From positions 1-22,065 of the IMG/VR virus record IMGVR_UViG_3300025141_009936: a stretch of 22,065 nt of DNA, one strand, 5' to 3'. The notes beneath the pieces were generated by a model. That model was not told where the DNA came from. It was given only the letters and a program-made list of their open reading frames with translations, and did no database searches. Shown one piece after another: positions 16,347 to 22,065 of this stretch (positions within the stretch are counted from its first letter, which is position 1; the number at the start of each line of letters is the position of its first letter). A program made the position numbers and the translations under genes. This DNA is from a virus.

Positions 16347-16407
16347 TGATACTTTTATGCATCAATTCTTTAAGGTATAACTCTTGAATCCAATCAGGTA
16401 ATTTCAC
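16228..16407 (-). CDS. possible small GTG-start protein overlapping the reductase end
   Basis: A GTG at 16407 is preceded by a perfect AGGAGG Shine-Dalgarno sequence five bases away, stronger than that of most genes in the window. It opens a 59-residue frame beginning VKLPDWIQELYLKELMHKS, a plausible helix, and ending with a basic tail rich in K, R and P. It overlaps the last codons of the reductase and much of the zinc-finger ORF in a different frame. Only one of the two small frames may be used, or both may be. The Shine-Dalgarno sequence overlaps the codons for the reductase C-terminal Gly-Gly-Ser, so its presence could be chance. Confidence 0.35.
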   Translation of the reverse strand: MKLPDWIQELYLKELMHKSINGEKTHGKDRSNEQEIKGAPKRNRGIPKQMHPRTSTDQI

Positions 16408-18253
16408 AACTTCCTCCTGCGCATGCTAATTCGCCTGATAGATTTGTATTGTCTTCAATCTCAATAACATTTGACAAATCTACTTCTGTCAATGAATTCA
16501 TCATTTCATTGTATTTTGTTTTTGTAATATCTTCAAATGGAGCTTGTGTATAAGAACCACCATCATAAGGTAGTACTGAAAGTCCATTATATGAATCTCT
16601 ATTTTGCCACATCCATTCTCCTGCCAATTCCCAATCTTTATCTTTTAAAGATATGGTTGCAGATACATTATGGGTATTTGAACCCTTTCTATGGCCAGAT
16701 TTGACCCATTCCGTTGCAACTTTTTTAACTCTATCTAATAATGCAAATGGAGATTCTGTTCTTAAAATTGAACCACTTGGAGATTTTTGAGGTACTGTTA
16801 TACATGCTGTGTCATGGGGTCTGAAATATTCATCTTCAACTAGTTCTGGGTGGTTAGAAAGGAGGTGCTGGTATATTGATTCATTTTTACCAACTCGTAT
16901 ACGTCTAATATAATAATTGTTATGCCACGCATGAATACCTGAACTTGTTCCTAAAACTAAACTTGTGGTACCTGCAGGTTTTACTGTAGTTGTTCTTGCT
17001 GCTTTATTTATTCCAATAAGTTTTGCAACTCTTGAATTTTCTCTTTTAACTTTATCAGCTGCTTGTTTCATATCATATCCTAATACGGTTCCGCTACCAA
17101 TACCTGTCATTGAAACCCCTATAAGTGCTTCTTTTTCAGTTGTTTCTCTCCATATATCTCTTAAATAGTGGAAATTTGTATATCCAGCCTGTAGTGTTCC
17201 TATGAATGCAGCTGCCTTAACTCTTTCATTTAGGTCTTCTTGAGATTCTATGTTTGAAACATTTACTTCACACAAATTACAAAATTGAAAAGGTCTTAAT
17301 GCGATTTCACAACACGGGTTAGTGCCCCAATCTTTATCATTGTTTAGATAAATTCCTGGTTCACCTGCACCAGATAATTCAACCCTTTTCCATAGGTCCA
17401 TAAAAAATTCTTTAGTGATTTTATGCCTCATTAAACAAGCTGAATTATTAGCTCTACCTCTTTGCGGATTCAATTCCCACCAATTACCTGCCTTGCAACC
17501 TATCATTTGATCGTCATCAGCACTAAATAAACTAATAAGCGCTGCTCTTCTGATACCTCCAGCTAATACTGCATCTGCTATATGACATACAATATCATGA
17601 GCTTCTAAAGTAGTTAATTTGTCTCCAGTTTCTTTAGATTCTAATATACCTTTTACTTTTACTACACATTCCTTTAATGGTTGAGGTCCTGGAGCTTTAC
17701 CTCCTGATGTCACAAGCATTGCTCCTTTTGGTCTAATATCTGAAAAGTCAAAATCAATTCTACTCCCTCCGCCATTCATATATGATTTCATAAGAACTTT
17801 AATAGCATCTGCCCAACCTTCAATTGAATCTCCAATTAAAAATCTTCTTTTTCTTTTTGGATATGGTTTTTGAATCATTGGTAATTTTTCAACATGGTGT
17901 TTTTGTACAGAGTATCCAACGCCTGTACCGCCTAATAATAAAAACATTGTTTCACTAAAAGCATCAATACTATCTATAGGGAGATATGCACAATTATAAA
18001 TTCTATTTGGAGAGATTTCAATTGGTTTTCCACCAAATTGTAGACTTCTCATAGAAGGAAGCACCTTTTTATCATATACTAATTTATATTTTTCTTCTAT
18101 TTCTTCCTTTAAATTTGGAAAAGTTTTTTTATGCATTGCTTTATTCCTGGTAACTAACTCTTCCCATGTCTCTCTTCTATTTAATTCTGGTACGTATTTT
18201 GCGTACTTCATATAAACTGTAATTTCTGATAGAATTTGATTTGATACTTCCAT
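16394..18253 (-). CDS. nrdJ: class II (adenosylcobalamin-dependent) ribonucleoside-triphosphate reductase, monomeric type
   Basis: It reduces ribonucleotides to deoxyribonucleotides using coenzyme B12 as radical source, so it needs neither oxygen nor an NrdB subunit. The key residues match Lactobacillus leichmannii RTPR: the first redox cysteine Cys88 in NCAY, the N-P-C-x-E site at 312-316 with the radical Cys314 and Glu316, and the partner Cys325 exactly eleven residues later, as in Cys408/Cys419. The C-terminal shuttle pair is C-A-G-G-S-C (611-616), the same CxxxxC spacing as in RTPR. GGTGVGYSV (108-116) and PAGTTS are also family-typical. At 619 residues it is shorter than RTPR (739). It has a good AAGGGAAG Shine-Dalgarno sequence, follows a terminator, and starts a new block. 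It would supply dNTPs; the host or environment must provide B12. Confidence 0.93.
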   Translation of the reverse strand: MEVSNQILSEITVYMKYAKYVPELNRRETWEELVTRNKAMHKKTFPNLKEEIEEKYKLVYDKKVLPSMRSLQFGGKPIEISPNRIYNCAYLPIDSIDAFSETMFLLLGGTGVGYSVQKHHVEKLPMIQKPYPKRKRRFLIGDSIEGWADAIKVLMKSYMNGGGSRIDFDFSDIRPKGAMLVTSGGKAPGPQPLKECVVKVKGILESKETGDKLTTLEAHDIVCHIADAVLAGGIRRAALISLFSADDDQMIGCKAGNWWELNPQRGRANNSACLMRHKITKEFFMDLWKRVELSGAGEPGIYLNNDKDWGTNPCCEIALRPFQFCNLCEVNVSNIESQEDLNERVKAAAFIGTLQAGYTNFHYLRDIWRETTEKEALIGVSMTGIGSGTVLGYDMKQAADKVKRENSRVAKLIGINKAARTTTVKPAGTTSLVLGTSSGIHAWHNNYYIRRIRVGKNESIYQHLLSNHPELVEDEYFRPHDTACITVPQKSPSGSILRTESPFALLDRVKKVATEWVKSGHRKGSNTHNVSATISLKDKDWELAGEWMWQNRDSYNGLSVLPYDGGSYTQAPFEDITKTKYNEMMNSLTEVDLSNVIEIEDNTNLSGELACAGGSCEIT

Positions 18254-18285
18254 TTGCTTCCCTTTATTGTTGTAAATTATTGTTG

Positions 18286-18313
18286 AAAAAAATAACTGGC
18301 TACTACACCAGTT
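18286..18313 (-). terminator. intrinsic terminator after the helicase gene
   Basis: On the minus strand AACTGG and CCAGTT form a 6-bp stem around an 8-base loop (TGTAGTAG) and are followed directly by ATTTTTTT. It lies between the helicase stop (18343) and the reductase start (18253), and is the clearest rho-independent terminator in the window. It separates the replication block from the reductase block. Confidence 0.75.
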
Positions 18314-18342
18314 GTACTAATAAATATCGATATATACATATA

Positions 18343-19686
18343 TCAGTTCATTTCGTCAAACTTCTTTTTCATGATTTTTCTTAAATATTCGTTATGGTTA
18401 TCCATTTCTTTTGTTGTTTCTTTTCCTTGTATTGAAGTATCTACATGGATATCAATTTGGCCATTTGATGCATTCATTTTGCTTGGAAAGGTAATTCCGT
18501 CTGGTCCGAACCTATTTTTAATAACGTGCCATCTACCTGTATTTGCCAATTTGTCTTCTATTTTTCTTGATAATGATAATACAAAATCTGCAGTCATAAT
18601 TTTACTATATGATTCTGCAATTTTTTCAGCTCCAATTATATCATCTTCTAATGCCGATCTGTTTGCTTGTGAAGCTGTCCAGACTGGTATTTCATATTCA
18701 CCGGCTAAACCTCTAAGATCTTCATAGATATTACCTAATTCTAATCTTACTTCTTTACCATGTCCTCTCAATAAATCTGCGTAATCTACTATAATTAAGT
18801 CTGGTTTTTTGCCTAGTGATGTGCATCTTTGTATATGGGCTGAAAGAGTATTTACTGTTGCTGCTTTTGTTGGATAATATTTTACAATTAGGTCTCCCTT
18901 TAGTGTTTCAACCTTTTTCTTAACGTCATCAATATTATATTTTAGTTCTTGAGCCTGTATTCCTGTAAATACTGAATCATATCTTAATCCAACATAAGCT
19001 GAGTTTAGTTCAAGTGTATAGTGTATTACATTTAATCCAGCCTTTACGGCGTTTGCGCCAACATTTACTAAAGCCCAAGATTTACCAATACCGGCTGGAG
19101 CAACCATTACGCCTAACTCTCCTTTACCTAAACCTCCATCAGCAATATCATCTATTGCATCCCAGCCAGTTGTAACCGTATTTCTTACGCTTTCTAAATA
19201 TCTTTCATCAATATGTTCTGCATATTCATGTCCCATATCTTTTTCCACACCAGCTTTCATTGCATTATCAACTTTAGCCTTTATTTCGTCATAATTTCCA
19301 CTATTTAATAATTCAACAGATTCAATAATAGCTTTTTTTATTTCTTGATTTTTGCAAAATTCTAAAGCCTTGTGTTTTATATAATCTAAATCTTCAGCTT
19401 CTAGATTTGAAAATGCAGCCTTTATATTATCAGCAATACTTTTTGCAAGAAGGTCATTTTCCATCTCTACAATTTTAATTTTCATTGCTTCTAAAGTAGG
19501 TGTAGTTTTATATTCCTTAAAGTATTCTTTAATTATATCAAGTATAACTATGTTTGCTTCTGAATCAAAGTAGCTTCCGTCTAATATATCTATTATTTGT
19601 TGTAAAAACAACTTATCCTTAAATAAGGCTGATATTAATTTTATTTGGAATGAGTATCCAAAGTCGCTTAATTTACTTACTTTCAT
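18343..19686 (-). CDS. replicative DnaB-family helicase, T4 gp41-like
   Basis: A hexameric 5'-3' helicase that unwinds DNA at the fork, about 447 residues. The N-terminal part (to about 130) is helical and contains F-x-x-x-Y-K-T-x-P-T, typical of the DnaB/gp41 N-terminal domain. The RecA-like C-terminal domain has a Walker A motif APAGIGKS (about residue 200), VIHYTLEL, the Walker B strand LIIVDYADLL, and TASQANRSA with the sensor Gln. A longer frame starts at 19722, but that would overlap rnh by 50 bases and add a non-family leader. The ATG at 19686 overlaps rnh by 14 bases and starts at MKVSKLSDFGYSFQIK, which fits the family, so it is preferred. Coupled to rnh upstream and ended by the terminator downstream. 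Confidence 0.92.
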   Translation of the reverse strand: MKVSKLSDFGYSFQIKLISALFKDKLFLQQIIDILDGSYFDSEANIVILDIIKEYFKEYKTTPTLEAMKIKIVEMENDLLAKSIADNIKAAFSNLEAEDLDYIKHKALEFCKNQEIKKAIIESVELLNSGNYDEIKAKVDNAMKAGVEKDMGHEYAEHIDERYLESVRNTVTTGWDAIDDIADGGLGKGELGVMVAPAGIGKSWALVNVGANAVKAGLNVIHYTLELNSAYVGLRYDSVFTGIQAQELKYNIDDVKKKVETLKGDLIVKYYPTKAATVNTLSAHIQRCTSLGKKPDLIIVDYADLLRGHGKEVRLELGNIYEDLRGLAGEYEIPVWTASQANRSALEDDIIGAEKIAESYSKIMTADFVLSLSRKIEDKLANTGRWHVIKNRFGPDGITFPSKMNASNGQIDIHVDTSIQGKETTKEMDNHNEYLRKIMKKKFDEMN

Positions 19687-20725
19687 TATCTTTTCTTCTA
19701 GCAAATACATCAAGCTTACCAAACGTATCTTTAAGCCATAGTTGTGGGTTTTTTATATTTAAGTTGAGCGTGTCATCTAAAGTCATAGATAAAAATTTTA
19801 TCTGTGTTAGCTTTGATATTGGTTTTTGTACAATTTCTAATATAGATTGCTTTGTTCTACCTGGAATGTCTACCTCATCTAATTGCATTAGTTCACGGTT
19901 TAATTCTAGCATTTTTTTACTGCTTAATATATCTGCTGATAATTTAGTTCCATCGTTTGATTCTTCAATATATTCAAATATGTCATTTAATTCTACTTTA
20001 TTATCTTCAAATAGTATAGGCAATCTTTTCATTAGTGTTTTTGTTCCGGCTCCTCTTATTCCTGGAATATCGTCTGAGCTATCTCCAGTTAAAACTCTGT
20101 ACATTAAGAAATTTTTAGAATATATATTAAATTCTTCCTTTATTGTTTCTTTGAAGTAAAATTTCTTTTTTGTTGGAGACCAAACTTGAACTCTATTGTC
20201 AACAAGTTGTAAAAAATCTCTATCAGTCGACATTATAATGCATTGGCTTTTAGGATATACTTGTTGCGAAATGTATGCCATTGCATCGTCTGCTTCTATA
20301 TTTTCAGGAGATAAAACGGTAACAGGCAGATTTTCTAAGTATTCAGAAAGTCTTTGTAATTGTTGAGCCATAGCTACGCGTTCATCATCTACACTGTTAA
20401 ACTCATTTATTCTAGTCATTCTGTGTTTTACCCTTCTGCTTGACTTATAGTTTGGAAAAATCTTTCTACGTTTTTGGCTTCCACCTTTTCCATCAAAACA
20501 AATAATAACCCTAGTTGGTTTTATATTTCTAATTGCATAGCCTATTGACATTAAAAATCCTGTTATTCCTCCAACATGTATTCCATTATCGTTTACAGTT
20601 GGTACAACAACAAAAGCCCTAATAAAAGTATTTAAGCCATCAATTAATAAAATTCTGTCGTCTGCACTTTTTGGAGTTTCGTCGTTTTTTAGACTATTTA
20701 GTAGTTGTGTATAGTTTTTATTCAT
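19673..20725 (-). CDS. rnh: RNase H / 5'-3' flap exonuclease, T4 Rnh-like
   Basis: It removes RNA primers and flaps during Okazaki-fragment processing. The 350-residue protein has the FEN-type acidic residues: LIDGLN (27-32, first metal Asp), CFDGKGGSQKRR (metal Asp and Arg/Lys-rich arch region), NIEADDA (acidic pair), STDRDFLQL, and then the helix-three-turn segment LTGDSSDDIPGIRGAGTKT. All the acidic residues expected for a T4 RNase H-like enzyme appear present. The ATG overlaps the putative promoter motif, with no Shine-Dalgarno sequence upstream, so the message may be nearly leaderless. It lies after tRNA-Ala and overlaps the helicase gene by 14 bases. Confidence 0.93.
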   Translation of the reverse strand: MNKNYTQLLNSLKNDETPKSADDRILLIDGLNTFIRAFVVVPTVNDNGIHVGGITGFLMSIGYAIRNIKPTRVIICFDGKGGSQKRRKIFPNYKSSRRVKHRMTRINEFNSVDDERVAMAQQLQRLSEYLENLPVTVLSPENIEADDAMAYISQQVYPKSQCIIMSTDRDFLQLVDNRVQVWSPTKKKFYFKETIKEEFNIYSKNFLMYRVLTGDSSDDIPGIRGAGTKTLMKRLPILFEDNKVELNDIFEYIEESNDGTKLSADILSSKKMLELNRELMQLDEVDIPGRTKQSILEIVQKPISKLTQIKFLSMTLDDTLNLNIKNPQLWLKDTFGKLDVFARRKDNESK

Positions 20726-20782
20726 ATAGGTAATATAAGAAAATTAATTGAATTAAAAAAATTTTAGGTGAAAAGTTATTAA
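20722..20782 (-). promoter_or_regulatory. putative promoter of rnh, near-duplicate of the DNA polymerase upstream region
   Basis: The core TTATATTACCTATAT at 20724-20738 repeats the motif found before DNA polymerase. The similarity extends gap-free to 20782 (45 of 54 positions identical from the GG at 20729, by hand count), including the distal block TTAATAACTTTT. The core runs into the rnh start codon. It starts eight bases after the end of tRNA-Ala. Confidence 0.6.
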
Positions 20783-20789
20783 AAAATTG

Positions 20790-21015
<226 letters not shown>

Positions 21016-22065
21016 TTAACCTATTGGGGGTGCTTCATCTGTATGTTCTAAGTCGTCTATTCCAAAATTGTCTACCTTGTACTCCATTATAAGAGTACTG
21101 CAAATTTTATCATATACTTCTTTCTTTAGATGTTCATCTTTTTCAAGCTTTTCATTCCAATCTTTTGATTGAAACTTAATAACTTCTCCATCGTCTGTTG
21201 TGTATGTATACCATGCGCCACTTTGAGAAACTAATTTATAGTCTTTCAAAACTCTCAACCATCCACCAAAATCATCAATTCCACTATCAAAGTAAATATC
21301 AAATTCTGCTGTTCGTAATGGTGGGCCCATTCTATTTTTAACAACTTGGCATTTTGTTTTAATACCAACAGTTTGATCTTGACCATTAACTTTTGCCTTT
21401 ATCTGTCCTGCGGCTTTTAGTCTTAATCTACAACTAGCATGAAAAGCAATAGCTTTTCCGCCTGAAGTTGTCCATGGATCACCAAACATAACTCCCATTT
21501 TTTGTCTAAGTTGATTTGTAAACATTAAAGCTATTCTTTGTCTTCCAATCATTTGCGTTATTTTACGCATTGCTTTTGAAAGAATAATAGCTTTACCAGT
21601 TGACCAACCATCCTTGTCGTAATCGGCTGATTGTTCTACTCTAGTTGTAGCGGCTGCTACAGAATCAACAACAATACTAACAAGTCTATCTTTGTCGCTT
21701 TCTCTAACTTTAGTTATTATATTGTCTATTACTTCAAAAATATCTTCAACTGTTTCCAATTGAATATACAACATTTTAGAAACGTCTATACCAATAGTTC
21801 TCAAAAACTCTTCATTCATTGCATTTTCTGTATCAATATATACAGCCAATCCATCTTTTTTCTGAGTATTTGCTAAAATTTGAGCTGCGACTAAAGATTT
21901 ACCTGAGGCTTCTAGACCGGTTATTTCGGTAATTCTACCAACCGGTATACCGCCATTAGGGCGATTAGAAATAGCCATATCTAACATCGACGATCCTGTG
22001 CTTATCCATTCAGTTAAATCAGTGGGTGTATCTTCTGCTCCATCTAAAAAATAAGCAACCTTATA
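21016..22065 (-). CDS. recA: RecA/UvsX-type recombinase, 5' end outside the window
   Basis: This is a strand-exchange recombinase that pairs homologous DNA and, in T4-like phages, drives recombination-dependent replication. The frame stays open to the window edge. An internal ATG at 21987 is not the start, because the codons before it continue the family sequence (WISTGSSMLDMA, equivalent to STGSLSLDIA in RecA). The visible part holds the Walker A motif GLEASGKS, the YIDTEN strand, the Walker B strand VSIVVDSVAA, and the L2-region block NQLRQKMGVMFGDPWTTSGGKA, which is closer to bacterial RecA than to T4 UvsX. It ends in an acidic tail (DDLEHTDEAPP). In order with rnh and the helicase it recalls the T4 uvsX-40-41 cluster. 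Confidence 0.95.
   Translation of the reverse strand, partial: YKVAYFLDGAEDTPTDLTEWISTGSSMLDMAISNRPNGGIPVGRITEITGLEASGKSLVAAQILANTQKKDGLAVYIDTENAMNEEFLRTIGIDVSKMLYIQLETVEDIFEVIDNIITKVRESDKDRLVSIVVDSVAAATTRVEQSADYDKDGWSTGKAIILSKAMRKITQMIGRQRIALMFTNQLRQKMGVMFGDPWTTSGGKAIAFHASCRLRLKAAGQIKAKVNGQDQTVGIKTKCQVVKNRMGPPLRTAEFDIYFDSGIDDFGGWLRVLKDYKLVSQSGAWYTYTTDDGEVIKFQSKDWNEKLEKDEHLKKEVYDKICSTLIMEYKVDNFGIDDLEHTDEAPPIG

Noticed and set aside
18294-18313. Operator or recombination site from the AACTGG/CCAGTT palindrome
   Set aside because: The T-run directly after it on the coding strand and its place between two genes explain it better as a terminator.
19650-20159. 169-residue plus-strand ORF opposite rnh
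   Set aside because: The reverse frame covers intact rnh motifs; its Ser/Leu/Ile-rich composition is what AT-rich antisense frames produce.
21016-21987. recA-like gene starting at the internal ATG 21987
   Set aside because: The 26 codons upstream are open and continue the RecA family sequence up to the window edge, so the ATG is internal.

Overview
The window is an AT-rich, tightly packed stretch of a tailed-phage genome. Every gene is on the minus strand, so transcription runs from right to left. The replication genes fit a large T4-like (myovirus-type) lineage: a RecA/UvsX-type recombinase, an RNase H/5'-3' exonuclease, a gp41-type DnaB helicase and a family B DNA polymerase. The host is not certain. 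Marine T4-like phages often carry this kind of nucleotide-metabolism cargo, and the PKD-like repeats of the giant protein at 11612-16108 resemble Bacteroidota surface proteins, so a marine Bacteroidota host is a reasonable guess. Against it, several genes have clear Shine-Dalgarno sequences, which are uncommon in that phylum.

Layout in transcription order. (1) 22065-18343: recA-like gene (its 5' end is outside the window), a hairpin, tRNA-Ala(UGC), rnh, DnaB-like helicase, and a good intrinsic terminator. (2) 18253-10658: adenosylcobalamin-dependent (class II) ribonucleotide reductase, one or two small ORFs, a 1498-residue adhesin or tail-fibre-like protein, and an unknown 315-residue protein. 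(3) 10607-7961: a thymidylate-synthase-fold enzyme with the aspartate typical of dCMP hydroxymethylase, a MazG-like/DUF6378 protein, dUTPase, and a protein with a glycosyltransferase-like N-terminal half and an SGNH-like C-terminal half. (4) 7859-4791: myo-inositol-phosphate synthase, a small HAD phosphatase, and a protein resembling the alpha-glutamyl/putrescinyl thymine pyrophosphorylase / 5-hmdU DNA kinase helical-domain family. (5) 4723-2267: DNA polymerase. (6) 2197-1: groES, groEL, a zinc-ribbon protein and the start of a further gene.

The most interesting reading is that blocks 3 and 4 form a DNA-hypermodification pathway. A hydroxymethylpyrimidine nucleotide would be made by the TS-fold enzyme, and the unmodified pools drained by the MazG-like protein and dUTPase. 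The base could then be decorated by the pyrophosphorylase-family protein and/or the glycosyltransferase-like protein. The MIPS and HAD genes, packed against the pyrophosphorylase-family gene, raise the possibility that inositol or an inositol phosphate is the decorating group. The last step is speculation.

An AT-rich motif (TTATATTA, usually followed by GT or CC and TATATAA) lies upstream of groES, DNA polymerase, MIPS, the hydroxymethylase and rnh, and is probably a phage-specific promoter. The regions upstream of DNA polymerase and rnh are near-duplicates over about 61 bp.
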